This document shows, in pieces, positions 23,566-32,150 of a stretch of DNA of 36,135 bases. The position numbers were made by a program, and so were the translations under genes. Source of the DNA: Paraburkholderia gardini (GTDB taxonomy: Bacteria; Pseudomonadota; Gammaproteobacteria; Burkholderiales; Burkholderiaceae); contig NZ_CAJQYY010000041.1 in assembly GCF_907164575.1 (NCBI RefSeq), positions 1 to 36,135 of the forward strand, in the 5' to 3' direction. Numbering within the stretch: position 1 is the first letter of the stretch; every line of letters starts with the position of its first letter. The notes under the pieces are model-generated. The model did not search any database. It saw only the letters and a list, made by a program, of their open reading frames with translations, and was not told where the DNA came from.

Positions 23566-23784
23566 TCAAACGCATCCGTCGCGATTTAGTACGCTCTTAA
23601 GCATCTGGTTGACCGCTGCGAACGAGTTGATGACGCTGTCGAAGACGAAATCGAGGGCACTGGCCATATCGTAATCCGTAAGTCGCAGGATGACGACTGA
23701 GCGCTTTTCGTCACCCGGCTGCGGAAACGCTTCATATGCGGGTGCCCACGCCGCGTCAACTTTGAGCGGCGTGGGCATATCCAT
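23566..23784 (-). CDS. Small hypothetical protein
   Basis: A 72-residue reading frame starting at ATG 23784 with GGAGAGG at good spacing. The product has a plausible composition: an N-terminal Pro/Ala part (VDAAWAPAYEAFPQPGDE), a beta-like strand SVVILRLTDYDM, and a C-terminal helix (ALDFVFDSVINSFAAVNQML). I do not recognise a family. It lies between the 2-aminobenzoate operon promoter and the damaged cytochrome genes, in otherwise decayed sequence, so it may itself be a remnant. Kept because of the ribosome-binding site and protein-like composition. Confidence 0.4.
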   Translation of the reverse strand: MDMPTPLKVDAAWAPAYEAFPQPGDEKRSVVILRLTDYDMASALDFVFDSVINSFAAVNQMLKSVLNRDGCV

Positions 23785-23911
23785 GAAGCCTCTCCACAAA
23801 AAAGAGCCAGTTCGTCTCTACGAGAATCCACCAGTGATGCTGTATATTCATACAGGCATTCACGCAATCCGATGAAGGATCCAATGCCCACCCAGGAAAC
23901 CATACGCCCTC

Positions 23912-24199
23912 GCTACGGCGGAGAGTAGCGCGCTTTTCATGCAGAAAGGCGGCTACGAATGTCACGGCATTTTCGGGCAGGGTAGCATCTCGACAGGACC
24001 CGCACTCGCGCCCAATCCCATACCGCTCCCGGCGATGGAAGCCTACGTGCACGATCCGAAAGGCCAGATGCCACCCTTTAGCGCGAAGATCCTTCCGGAT
24101 GACGATATCTCGAAAATCCGCGCCTACCTCGCCTCGATCCCGCCGAATCCGTCGGCCGACAGCATTGCGTTGTTAAGCAACGGCAAGCGCCACGAATAA
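23912..24199 (+). pseudogene. Cytochrome c pseudogene, 5'-truncated and missing a haem Cys
   Basis: The frame reads ALFMQKGGYECHGIFGQG, then APNPIPLPAMEAYVHDPKGQMPPFSAKIL and IRAYLASIPPNPS. This is a class I cytochrome c with the second half of CxxCH intact, the distal Met in QMPPFS, and the usual end. The first haem-binding Cys is replaced by Gly (GGYECH instead of GCYECH). There is no signal peptide: upstream only a 14-codon frame with a stop at 23926 exists. A c-type cytochrome without export signal and with one Cys could not mature normally, so this is called a pseudogene. It overlaps the next cytochrome fragment. Confidence 0.75.
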
Positions 24200-24458
24200 T
24201 CATTCGCCCGCGCCGCAAACTCCGAATCCACTGGCGCACGGCGCGTCGATCTATACCGCGAATTGTGCTGCTTGCCACGGTCAGACCGGTGAAGGTGGCG
24301 TCGGCCCCGCATTGACCGGCGTATCGGGCCGCTATTCGGTCAGCGAAATCGAAGCGCGTATTCGAGATCCTCGCGGCATCATGCCCCGCCTGTATCCGAA
24401 ACCGCTGAGCGCCGGGGATGTACAGGACGTCGCGCGCTGCGCGGCATCGTTGAAATGA
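24177..24458 (+). pseudogene. Second cytochrome c pseudogene, 5'-truncated
   Basis: In another frame the sequence reads LAHGASIYTANCAACHGQTGEGGVGPALTG, quoted here in two parts around the intact haem motif CAACH at about 24264-24278, followed by RDPRGIMPRLYPKPLSAGDVQDVARC and the stop at 24456-24458. This is a second class I cytochrome c with its distal Met (GIMPRLYP). The frame is closed by a stop at 24174-24176, there is no start codon before the haem motif, and the signal peptide is missing. It overlaps the tail of the first cytochrome, so sequence between the two genes was deleted. Such tandem cytochromes usually serve a periplasmic dehydrogenase; none remains here. Confidence 0.72.
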
Positions 24459-24521
24459 GCGGTGCGCTGAATAAATAACGCCACATTCGAAGCCCCGAAT
24501 CAATTTGTCGATCGTGAGCCG

Positions 24522-24725
24522 ATGCTTCGGGCACTAAAGGCTTTCCTCGCCGTCGTTCGTCACGGCACGTTCGAGCGTGCCGGATCGCAGACCGGGTTGA
24601 CGCAATCGGCGATATTGCGGTTTGATGAAAAACACCGTCCAGATCCCGACACTGTTGCTCTGGGCAACCTTTCGATCGCTACACCGCGCAATGCGTTCCG
24701 CAATCAGATTGTCAATCTCGCCTGA
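24522..24725 (+). pseudogene. LysR regulator remnant (N-terminal stub)
   Basis: The first 31 codons (LRALKAFLAVVRHGTFERAG, then SQTGLTQSAI) are the start of a LysR helix-turn-helix, including the ALKAFLAV and GLTQSA signatures. After QSAI, where the recognition helix should continue, the sequence becomes unrelated and the frame ends at 24725. The remaining 250 or more residues of a LysR protein are absent, so this is a fragment. Confidence 0.75.
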
Positions 24726-24952
24726 CCAGCACTGCAGTAATAGACGAGCACAGGCCAGCGATTCAACGAGTACTTTCTCCCTTGAGGTAGTGAGGTCCCG
24801 CGCCGCGGCATGTGCAATTAACGAATGGCCACCGCTACGCGAAAGATTACGACGTCGCAACTGTCTGCTGACACGTCAGGATATCGCGAGTCAACGCACG
24901 TGCTGCAACGGCTGCGCGCTTGCCATCTGCCTGTATCCATTCGTTAGCCGGC

Positions 24953-24995
24953 TTTACCGTTTGGTTAACGGGGCGCGGCTTTTATTCAATAGACG
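24953..24995 (+). promoter_or_regulatory. Shared regulatory element, copy A
   Basis: TTTACC, four bases, GGTTAACG (24963-24970), nine bases, then TTTTATTCAATAGACG (24980-24995). The same blocks at identical spacing recur at 32165-32207. The first part is an inverted repeat (TTTACC/GGTTAA). It lies about 220 bases upstream of tctC1. The likely function is regulator binding plus promoter; no clear -35/-10 pair was assigned. Confidence 0.6.
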
Positions 24996-25092
24996 TTATG
25001 TAGTCGCGATGAGACGATGCATGCATCGAAAGGCATTCGCTCCATGCTGGCAGTGGTCACAGGGCCCTGATAGAAGGCTCGATTCATAGGGT

Positions 25093-25113
25093 TAACTGCA
25101 GTTTTCGCAGTTA
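25093..25113. repeat. Inverted repeat (hairpin) in the tctC1 leader
   Basis: TAACTGC (25093-25099) and GCAGTTA (25107-25113) form a perfect seven-base stem with a seven-base loop. It lies between the shared element and the tctC1 start, about 105 bases before the ATG. It could be an operator or a transcript hairpin; no T-run follows. Confidence 0.5.
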
Positions 25114-25217
25114 TGGCCGGCGAGCTTTCCGCCTGCACCTGCTTGCCAGGTAGCGCCCCTTCGAGAACACCACTAAAGCGATGCGGCAGACCGATGCCGC
25201 ACGAACAAGGAGACGAC

Positions 25218-26192
25218 ATGCATTGCGAGATGGCTCGCTATCTGCGGCTGTTGGTGGCCGCGCTGTGCCTGGCCCCATGCCTGAGTGCGAATGCCGACTC
25301 ATATCCGGGGCGCACGGTGACGATTGTCGTCCCGTTCGGACCGGGCGGTGCCGGCGATCTGACCGCGCGCATCGTGGCGCAGAAAATGACCGAGCTGACA
25401 AAGGCGTCAGTGGTGATCCTGAACCGGCCCGGTGCGGGCTCCGCCAATTCCGCCACGCCGGTGGCGCACGGCAAGGCGGACGGCTATACGGCGTTCCTGC
25501 TTGGCAACGGCACGACTATCTCGACGCAACTCTTCAAGAATTTGCCGTACACGATGGACGATTTCAAGCAGGTATCGACCGTTTCGTTCTTCGAACTGGC
25601 GTTACTCGTCAATAGTGATTCGCCGTTCAAGTCGGTCGCGGATTTGCTCACGTACGCGAAGGCGCATCCAGGGAAGCTTAACATCGGCACGATCTCGACC
25701 GGAAGCACGCAAAATCTCGCCGCCGATCTGTTCAAGTCCATGGCAGGCATCGACGCGCAAGTCGTGCCGTACGATTCCTCAAGTCAAGTGGTCACTGCGC
25801 TGCGCGGCAACCAGGTGCAGGCGGCGTTCGAGATCGTGCCTTCCGTGATCGGCCAGATTAAAGCGAAAGCGCTGATTCCGCTTGCGGTCACCGGCGACAC
25901 GCGCTTCTCCGGGCTACCCGATATTCCGACGCTCGCCGAGAGCGGACTTCAGGGCTATGAAGCTACGTCATGGAACGGCCTCAGCCTCCCGCGCGATACG
26001 CCCGATGCGGTCGTCGACGCGCTCGCAAAGGACATCGCTTTGGTCGTTGCATCGCCGGACGTGAAGAAGAAGCTGCTCGATCTCGGTGCCGAAGCGCACT
26101 CGAGCACGCCCGCCGAGATGACGGCTCGCGTGAGAGCCGACCAGTTGAAGTGGAATGCCGTCATCGACAAAGCGGGTATCCCGCGTCAATGA
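25218..26192 (+). CDS. tctC: TTT substrate-binding protein (Bug/TctC family), copy 1
   Basis: A 324-residue periplasmic binding protein of the tripartite tricarboxylate transporter family. It starts at ATG 25218 (AAGGAG upstream) with a signal peptide of about 28 residues ending near ANA, then the family start YPGRTVTIVVPFGPGGAGDL, NRPGAGSANSA, GSTQNLAADLF and the typical end KWNAVIDKAGI. It captures an organic acid and delivers it to the TctA/TctB permease encoded 3-6 kb downstream. It aligns without obvious gaps to TctC2 at 34393, so the two are paralogues that may bind related substrates. Its leader carries the shared regulatory element. Confidence 0.93.
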   Translation: MHCEMARYLRLLVAALCLAPCLSANADSYPGRTVTIVVPFGPGGAGDLTARIVAQKMTELTKASVVILNRPGAGSANSATPVAHGKADGYTAFLLGNGTTISTQLFKNLPYTMDDFKQVSTVSFFELALLVNSDSPFKSVADLLTYAKAHPGKLNIGTISTGSTQNLAADLFKSMAGIDAQVVPYDSSSQVVTALRGNQVQAAFEIVPSVIGQIKAKALIPLAVTGDTRFSGLPDIPTLAESGLQGYEATSWNGLSLPRDTPDAVVDALAKDIALVVASPDVKKKLLDLGAEAHSSTPAEMTARVRADQLKWNAVIDKAGIPRQ

Positions 26193-26891
26193 TGCAACGA
26201 TCGTATTCTTCCGACTGGAGTGGCGTGCATGCACACAGTAGCAGTCCTGAGGTTTTAGCAAGACGGCAAGGAGACCGTCAACGCGCCGCGTGCGGGCAGG
26301 TGGATACGGTCGATAAGGCGTGTGAACAGTGCCTCGCGAGGAAAACGGTAGCCGCTCCTGCGAACGGCTCAAATCAGGCGAGCTGTCGCTCGACGTCAAG
26401 ACGATGCGTCCGCCGCCGCAGAAGCCCGAACCGACCTGCGTGGAAACGCTCGAAGATGCGCTGGAACTTCACGACGCCGGTTGAAGCCCCGCAACCGGAA
26501 TGACGTGTTCAGCTGCGCGGGCCCATGCGCCACGCCGGGAAATAGCGGTCGCCACTGATGGATACATGATCGCGCTAAAAACGGCCGTAACGATGATCCG
26601 CAAGTGAGCTGAGCCCCAGGCGAAATTTTACGGCAGCACGAACCGCCGGACGAAGCGGTACGCAGCACAGCATCAATACATACGACGAAGATTCGATACC
26701 TATTTCGACAAAGCGCAAGGAGACAGCAATGCACCTCAACGACAGGTTCGCTCAACCCGGTCAGGAAACACGACCGCAGCCGGGCACCCAACCGGGCTGA
26801 AAACGGAAACGCAATGATTTCACGTGCCACGCCGCTGCGGGAGACGCACGGCACGATGGCAATTCATTTCCCGAACCTATCAGGAATAAAG
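26193..26891. other. Long gap with vestigial coding sequence
   Basis: About 700 bases without a recognisable gene. A 51-codon frame (GTG 26329 to 26484) ends in LKSGELSLDVKTMRPPPQKP and TCVETLEDALELHDAG, which looks like the C-terminus of a real protein I cannot name. At 26716-26731 a perfect AAGGAG site with ATG at 26729 opens only 23 codons (stop at 26798-26800). Both look like leftovers of deleted genes. The porin promoter must also lie here but was not identified. Confidence 0.45.
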
Positions 26892-27905
26892 ATGATCAGG
26901 AAGATCACGCTTCTGCTGGCGATCGCACCGTTCGCCAGCGCAGTTCAAGCCCAGTCGATGGTGACGCTTGCTGGTGTGGTGGATGGCGGCATTCGCTACA
27001 CGAATACGGGCGCCGGCAGCGCATATTCGATGAATTCGAACGGGCTGTTCACGTCGAACCGGCTCGACTTTATCGGCCGCGAAGATCTGGGCGGCGGCTA
27101 TAACGCGCATTTCCGGCTCGAGAGCGGCTTTAATCTCGGCAATGGCGCGTTCGACAACACCAACGGCCTCATATTCAACCGGATGTCGTATGTCGGTCTG
27201 GGCGGCTGGTTCGGCTCGCTCGATTTCGGCCGCCAGTTCACGGTCGCGCACGATGTCATCTACGACTACGACCCGTTCCACTTCGAGTACCCCGGCATCA
27301 TTCCGCTGACGCCAGCCACCGCGGGTACACGCTTTAACAATGACGTTAAATACACCCAGACATATGGACCGTTTCGCGTGCGGGCGGAGAATTCGTTCGG
27401 CGGCATGACAGACGACTTCAATGCGGGTGCCGCGCGCTCCGTCGGCCTGCAGTACAAGTGGGGCTGGCTGAACGTCGGCGGTGTCTATACCTATCGTACG
27501 GTGCTGGTAGGGACGACCTACGTGCCGGACAACTACTACGCGTTCGGCGCGGCGCTGACCTTCGGTCCTGTGGTCTTTGCCGGCGGCATGATGAACGATA
27601 ACCGCGATTCGACGCCGTCATCCGCCGACGTGCGCACGCTGAACTACTGGGGTGGCTTCACGTACGAAATCAATCCGTTTATGCACGTCGGCGCCGGCTA
27701 CTACATGACCGATCTGCCGAATCAGAGCGGCAAGCGCAGTCAAGGCCTCGTCAGCCTCGCTTACTCGCTCTCGAAGCGCACGACGCTGTATACCGAAGCG
27801 GACTACACGAAGTTCAGCGGAAGTTACATCACCAACAAGACCCTCAATGCGGCGGGTCAGCCGCACCAGATGGCGGTCTCGGTGGGTATCAATCACGCTT
27901 TCTGA
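26892..27905 (+). CDS. Outer-membrane porin (Gram-negative general porin family)
   Basis: A 337-residue trimeric-type beta-barrel porin as common in Burkholderiaceae. ATG 26892 (AGGA upstream) opens a signal peptide ending near AVQAQS; the mature start VTLAGVVDGGIRYTNTG is the usual first strand, followed by RLDFIGREDLGGGYNAHFRLESGF and GLGGWFGSLDFGRQ (each typical), and it ends in Phe (INHAF), the outer-membrane targeting residue. An upstream in-frame ATG at 26814 gives no signal peptide and is not used. It heads the porin, aldo/keto reductase, tctB, tctA series and probably admits the transported acid. Confidence 0.93.
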   Translation: MIRKITLLLAIAPFASAVQAQSMVTLAGVVDGGIRYTNTGAGSAYSMNSNGLFTSNRLDFIGREDLGGGYNAHFRLESGFNLGNGAFDNTNGLIFNRMSYVGLGGWFGSLDFGRQFTVAHDVIYDYDPFHFEYPGIIPLTPATAGTRFNNDVKYTQTYGPFRVRAENSFGGMTDDFNAGAARSVGLQYKWGWLNVGGVYTYRTVLVGTTYVPDNYYAFGAALTFGPVVFAGGMMNDNRDSTPSSADVRTLNYWGGFTYEINPFMHVGAGYYMTDLPNQSGKRSQGLVSLAYSLSKRTTLYTEADYTKFSGSYITNKTLNAAGQPHQMAVSVGINHAF

Positions 27906-27940
27906 CGCATGCGGCGCCGATCACGAAGGAGTGTGAGCAG

Positions 27941-28927
27941 ATGAAGTACGTCAATTTTGGCAATACTGGTTTGCGGGTCTCGCGGCTGTGTCTGGGCTGC
28001 ATGACCTTCGGCGATCCGCAGTCCGGCACGCACGAGTGGACGCTCGACGAGGAAAAGACGCGCCCGATCTTCCACGCGGCGATCGAAGCGGGCATCAATT
28101 TCTTCGATACCGCGAACAGCTATTCGACCGGCACCAGTGAATCGATCCTCGGCAAGATGGTGCGCGAGTACGTAAAGCGCGACGAAGTGGTGATCGCCAC
28201 CAAGGTGTATTGGCCGATGCGCAGCGACTCGAACGGACGCGGCCTGTCGCGCAAGGCGATCATGACCGAAGTCGATGCGAGCCTGCGACGCCTCGGCACC
28301 GACTACATCGACCTGTACCAGATACATCGCTGGGACAACGCGACGCCGGTCGAGGAGACCCTTGAAGCGCTGCACGATGTCGTGAAGGCCGGCAAGGTGC
28401 GCTATCTGGGCGCATCGTCGATGTTCGCGTGGCAATTCAGCAAGGCGCTGTATCTCGCGCGTCTGAACGGCTGGACGGGATTCGTGTCGATGCAGAATCA
28501 CCTGAACCTGCTGTACCGCGAGGAAGAACGCGAGATGCTGGGCCTGTGCGAAGACCAGGGTATCGCAGTGATGCCGTGGAGCCCGCTCGCGCGCGGCAAA
28601 CTCACGCGGCCCTGGCAGGACACGCCGGCGACGATCCGCGACCGCACCGATGCGTTCTCGAAGAAGATCTATTCGGCGAGCAGGGACGACGACCGCAAGG
28701 TCGTCGAAGCGCTCGGCGCTGTCGCCACCGCGCGCGGGCTGCCATATGCACAGATCGCACTCGCGTGGCTGTTGCACAAGCCCGGCGTGACGTCGCCGAT
28801 CATCGGCGCATCGAAGCTGCAACATCTGCAAGACGCGGTCGCAGCGCTCGACATCGCGCTGTCGCCAGATGAAATCGCCGCACTGCAGGCACCGTACGTG
28901 CCGCACGCAGTCGCCGGCTTCGGCTGA
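27941..28927 (+). CDS. Aldo/keto reductase
   Basis: A 328-residue TIM-barrel oxidoreductase of the AKR superfamily. The catalytic tetrad is visible: Asp in NFFDTANSYSTG, Tyr in the same segment, Lys in VVIATKVYWP and His in LYQIHRWD. The NADPH-binding end is SPIIGASKLQHLQDAV. AAGGAG precedes the ATG, 35 bases after the porin stop. It resembles the YajO/Tas-like group (DYIDLYQIHRWD, VMPWSPLARGKL). It may reduce an aldehyde or ketone formed from the transported substrate; nothing in the sequence identifies the compound. Confidence 0.93.
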   Translation: MKYVNFGNTGLRVSRLCLGCMTFGDPQSGTHEWTLDEEKTRPIFHAAIEAGINFFDTANSYSTGTSESILGKMVREYVKRDEVVIATKVYWPMRSDSNGRGLSRKAIMTEVDASLRRLGTDYIDLYQIHRWDNATPVEETLEALHDVVKAGKVRYLGASSMFAWQFSKALYLARLNGWTGFVSMQNHLNLLYREEEREMLGLCEDQGIAVMPWSPLARGKLTRPWQDTPATIRDRTDAFSKKIYSASRDDDRKVVEALGAVATARGLPYAQIALAWLLHKPGVTSPIIGASKLQHLQDAVAALDIALSPDEIAALQAPYVPHAVAGFG

Positions 28928-29011
28928 AGCGGCACCGCTGCGGCGCAGGGTGCTATTTGTCCCGGCACCGTCGAGGTGTCTGTATCCCGCGGTATACCGA
29001 AAGGAGACACT

Positions 29012-29497
29012 GTGGCAAATACCGTTAGTCAACCCACGCGGCGCGGTGCGCACACCCGCGACTACTACGGCGGCGCACTGATGATGCTGATCGGCCTTGG
29101 CGCGATCGTGCCGGGCGCGGGCTACAGGATTGGTTCGCTCACCGCGATGGGTTCGGGATTCTTCCCGGTCGCACTGGGCGTCATCCTGGTCGTGCTCGGC
29201 GCGTGGATCGCGGCAACCGCGCGCCGTGCGCCGCCTGAAGCCGTGACCGAACCGCGGGCGCGGCCCGAATGGCGCGGCGGGCTGTGCATACCCGGCAGTA
29301 TCGTTGCGTTCGTCGTGCTGGGCAAATACGGCGGCCTCCTGCCTGCGACCTTCGCGATCGTGTTCATCTCCGCGCTTGGCGACCGCGACAATTCCCTGTT
29401 AAGTGCATTTCTTCTCGCGGCCGCGATGTCGGTCGTTTGCGTAGTCGTGTTCTGGTGGGCATTGCAAGTGCAGTTTCCTTTGTTCACGTGGGGCTGA
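29012..29497 (+). CDS. tctB: TTT small permease subunit TctB
   Basis: A 161-residue membrane protein with four hydrophobic segments (about residues 16-35, 43-62, 88-120 and 130-152), matching the TctB family in length and layout; GSFFPVALG-type residues appear as MGSGFFPVALGVILVVLGAW. The start is GTG 29012 with AAAGGAG upstream. It ends three bases before tctA. With TctA it forms the ion-coupled inner-membrane permease fed by TctC proteins. The 84-base gap to the aldo/keto reductase leaves room for an internal promoter, but none was recognised. Confidence 0.9.
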   Translation: MANTVSQPTRRGAHTRDYYGGALMMLIGLGAIVPGAGYRIGSLTAMGSGFFPVALGVILVVLGAWIAATARRAPPEAVTEPRARPEWRGGLCIPGSIVAFVVLGKYGGLLPATFAIVFISALGDRDNSLLSAFLLAAAMSVVCVVVFWWALQVQFPLFTWG

Positions 29498-29500
29498 CGC

Positions 29501-31126
29501 ATGATCGGGCAATCTCTCGACGCATTGTGGCAAGGGTTCGGGGTAGCTTTCGAACTGCATAATTTCATCTGGTCGTTCGTCGGCGTGCTGATCGGCAACC
29601 TGATCGGTGTCCTGCCCGGCATGGGGCCGCTGTCGGCGATTTCCATCTTGTTGCCGCTGACCTATTCGATGCATGCCGTGCCCGCGATCCTGATGCTCGC
29701 CGGTATTTTCTACGGCTCGCAATACGGTGGTGCGATCGGCGCAATCCTGCTGAATCTGCCGTGTCATCCGCCGCATGCGGTGACCTGCGTGGACGGCTAT
29801 CCGCTCACACGTCAGGGCAAGGGCGGCACCGCGCTCGGTATCACGATGGTGGCCTCGTTTGCGGCCGCGTCGTTCGGCATTCTCGTGATGGTGTTCGCGT
29901 CGCCGTTGCTGGTGAACATTGCGTTCAGGTTCGGGCCGGCGGAGTTGTTCTCGATCATGATGCTGGGTTTGCTCGCGGGCGGCACGATGTCGAGCGGCTC
30001 GCGCGTGAAAGGCATTGCGATGACCGTGGTCGGACTGCTGATCGGCGTGGTCGGCGCCGATGCGACGTCGGGCACCGTGCGCTTCACGTTCGGTTTCACC
30101 GAACTTGCGGACGGCGTGCAACTGGTCGCACTCGCGTTGGGGTTGTTCGGCGTCGCCGAGTTCCTGCGCAACGTGAACCGCATGCACGTGGTGGGTAGCG
30201 GCATGAAGCTGCGCCTGCGCGACATGCGCCCGAGCATGGCGGAGTTGCGTCAGGCGTTCTGGCCGATCGTGCGGGGCACGTCGGTGGGCACGATGTTCGG
30301 CGCGATGCCCGGCACCGGTCCGACCATCACGACGTTCATTGCATACGCGCTGGAAAAGAAAATCGCGAAGCGTCCCGAGCGCTTCGGTCATGGCGCGCTC
30401 GAAGGCGTTGCGGCTCCAGAAGCGGCGTCGCACGCGAAGACGCAGATCGATTTCATCCCGACCATGAGTCTTGGCATTCCAGGCGACCCGGTGATGGCGC
30501 TGCTGCTCGGCGCGCTGATGATTCATGGCATCCAGCCAGGTCCGCAACTGCTGGGCGATCACCCTGATATCTTCTGGGGCCTGATTGCGAGCTTCTGGAT
30601 CGGCAACGTGCTGCTGGTATTGCTGAACGTGCCGCTGATCCAGGTGTGGGTGCGCGTCCTGCAGGTGCCATATCGTTTCCTCTATCCGGCTGCGCTATTC
30701 TTTATCTCTGTCGGCGTTTACAGTACGAACAACAGTCTGTTCGAAGTCGGCGAAGTGCTGGTATTCGGCCTGATGGGTGCAATCTTCGTTGCGGCGAGGT
30801 TTCCGGTTGCGCCGATCATGCTCGGCTATGTGCTCGGACCCATGGTCGAACAGAATTTCCGGCGTGCGTTGTTGCTGTCGCACGGAAGCCTCGATATTTT
30901 CATCGACCGGCCAATCAGTGCGGGCTTTCTTGCTGCGGCGTTGCTGCTGGTGATGTTGCAGGCCGCGTTCGCGCTGCGCGGGCGTTTCAATGGCAACGGC
31001 GGTGGCCGGCGCGATCCCGACCTGCTGCCGCATCCGCCGACGATGGAATCGTCGCAGTCCGGTGAACAGGCGGGGCATCCCGATCACGCGGTCGCGGGCT
31101 CGTCAGGAAGCCAACGCGAAACATAG
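29501..31126 (+). CDS. tctA: TTT large permease subunit TctA
   Basis: A 541-residue inner-membrane protein with about 11-12 hydrophobic segments. Family motifs are clear: GVLPGMGPLSAISILLPLTY near the N-terminus, GIFYGSQYGGAIGAILLNLPC (in two halves around residue 72), and the matching GAMPGTGPTITTFIAYALEK and MSLGIPGDPVMALLLGALMIHG in the second half. A hydrophilic Gly/Ser/His tail of about 45 residues makes it somewhat longer than the usual 500. It follows tctB by three bases. Characterised TctABC systems import citrate; others import terephthalate and other acids. The substrate here is unknown. Confidence 0.94.
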   Translation: MIGQSLDALWQGFGVAFELHNFIWSFVGVLIGNLIGVLPGMGPLSAISILLPLTYSMHAVPAILMLAGIFYGSQYGGAIGAILLNLPCHPPHAVTCVDGYPLTRQGKGGTALGITMVASFAAASFGILVMVFASPLLVNIAFRFGPAELFSIMMLGLLAGGTMSSGSRVKGIAMTVVGLLIGVVGADATSGTVRFTFGFTELADGVQLVALALGLFGVAEFLRNVNRMHVVGSGMKLRLRDMRPSMAELRQAFWPIVRGTSVGTMFGAMPGTGPTITTFIAYALEKKIAKRPERFGHGALEGVAAPEAASHAKTQIDFIPTMSLGIPGDPVMALLLGALMIHGIQPGPQLLGDHPDIFWGLIASFWIGNVLLVLLNVPLIQVWVRVLQVPYRFLYPAALFFISVGVYSTNNSLFEVGEVLVFGLMGAIFVAARFPVAPIMLGYVLGPMVEQNFRRALLLSHGSLDIFIDRPISAGFLAAALLLVMLQAAFALRGRFNGNGGGRRDPDLLPHPPTMESSQSGEQAGHPDHAVAGSSGSQRET

Positions 31127-31169
31127 TGCGTGAACGGAAAACGGTTGGCGCACGTAACCAGGAAACACG

Positions 31170-32150
31170 ATGAGCCAACTGGACTGGTATCTGACCGTCA
31201 ATCTAAAGGCGCGCCACTTGCGCCTGCTGGTCGCCGTCAACGACTTCCGCAATTTGCGGCAGGTTGCGTCGAATTCCTACATTACTGTTCCGGCGGTATC
31301 GAAGGCGCTGGGAGAAATCGAAGGTGCGCTGGGCGTGAAGCTGTTCGAGCGCACCGTCAACGGTCTGCGGCCCACCGCGTATGGCGAATGTGTGGTGCGT
31401 CATGCGCGGGCCGTGCTCAGCAATCTCAATCAGGCAGTCGAGGAGATCAAGGCGCTGCAGACGGGCAGCGCGGGCAAAGTGCACGTCGGCGCGCTGCCGA
31501 CGCTGATCTCCACGTTGATGCCGAAAGCACTCGCGCTGCTCAAGCAGGATTCGCCGCACACCAACGTATCGATTCTCGAAGGCCGGATGAGCGGATTGCT
31601 GCAGGACTTGCGGCGTGGCGACCTCGACATGATCGTCGGGCGCTTGCCGAACCGGTCTGATACCGTCGGCTTGCATGAGCGGATTCTGCTCGACACGACG
31701 ATCAAACTCGTCACCGGGCCGAATCATCCGCTGGCCCGCGAGAAGAAGGTGCAGTGGTCCGACCTTGCCGGATTTCCGTGGATCCTGCCGCCACCAGGTT
31801 CGCTGTTGCGCGAGCCGATCGAAAACACGCTCGCGCGGCACGGCTTGCCGATGCCCGCCAATTACATCGAGACGCTGTCAACGCATCTGATCCGCGCCTA
31901 CATCCAGATCAGCGACGCCATCGCGCTGCATACCGTCGACATGCTGTACCCGTACGCGGACGTCAACCCGATGCACGTATTGCCGGTCGACCTGAGCCTC
32001 GCGACGCGTCCGCTTGGCGTCGTATGGCGAGCGGACAAACCGCTCGCACCGAGCGCCACGCTATTGCTGCACTGCCTGGAGAAAGTCTGCCCCGCAGCAT
32101 CCAGGAAGGACGAAGCCGACTCTTCGCTGGCCGAAGATCAAGGCGAATAG
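31170..32150 (+). CDS. LysR family transcriptional regulator
   Basis: A 326-residue LysR protein. The helix-turn-helix is LKARHLRLLVAVNDFRNLRQVASNSYITVPAVSKALGEIE (about residues 11-50, cited in part: HLRLLVAVNDF, ITVPAVSKALGEIE), followed by the effector domain beginning at AGKVHVGALPTL. The ATG has AGGAAA upstream and lies 43 bases after tctA. The sequence resembles GbpR/CbbR-like LysR proteins that work next to aromatic uptake genes. The shared element copy B begins 15 bases after its stop and copy A lies before tctC1, so it is the best candidate activator of both flanking operons. This link is inferred. Confidence 0.93.
   Translation: MSQLDWYLTVNLKARHLRLLVAVNDFRNLRQVASNSYITVPAVSKALGEIEGALGVKLFERTVNGLRPTAYGECVVRHARAVLSNLNQAVEEIKALQTGSAGKVHVGALPTLISTLMPKALALLKQDSPHTNVSILEGRMSGLLQDLRRGDLDMIVGRLPNRSDTVGLHERILLDTTIKLVTGPNHPLAREKKVQWSDLAGFPWILPPPGSLLREPIENTLARHGLPMPANYIETLSTHLIRAYIQISDAIALHTVDMLYPYADVNPMHVLPVDLSLATRPLGVVWRADKPLAPSATLLLHCLEKVCPAASRKDEADSSLAEDQGE

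Larger units (their letters stand above)
24726..25217. other. Non-coding stretch before tctC1
   Basis: About 490 bases with no convincing gene; open frames on either strand resemble no family I know. It holds the shared regulatory element at 24953-24995 and a hairpin at 25093-25113, and then the leader of tctC1. Confidence 0.5.

Noticed and set aside
24534..24860. A 108-codon minus-strand frame over the LysR remnant
   Set aside because: No ribosome-binding site, no family resemblance, and it overlaps clear LysR homology on the other strand.
29399..30562. A 387-codon minus-strand frame opposite tctB/tctA
   Set aside because: His/Arg/Gln-rich shadow of a membrane protein gene.
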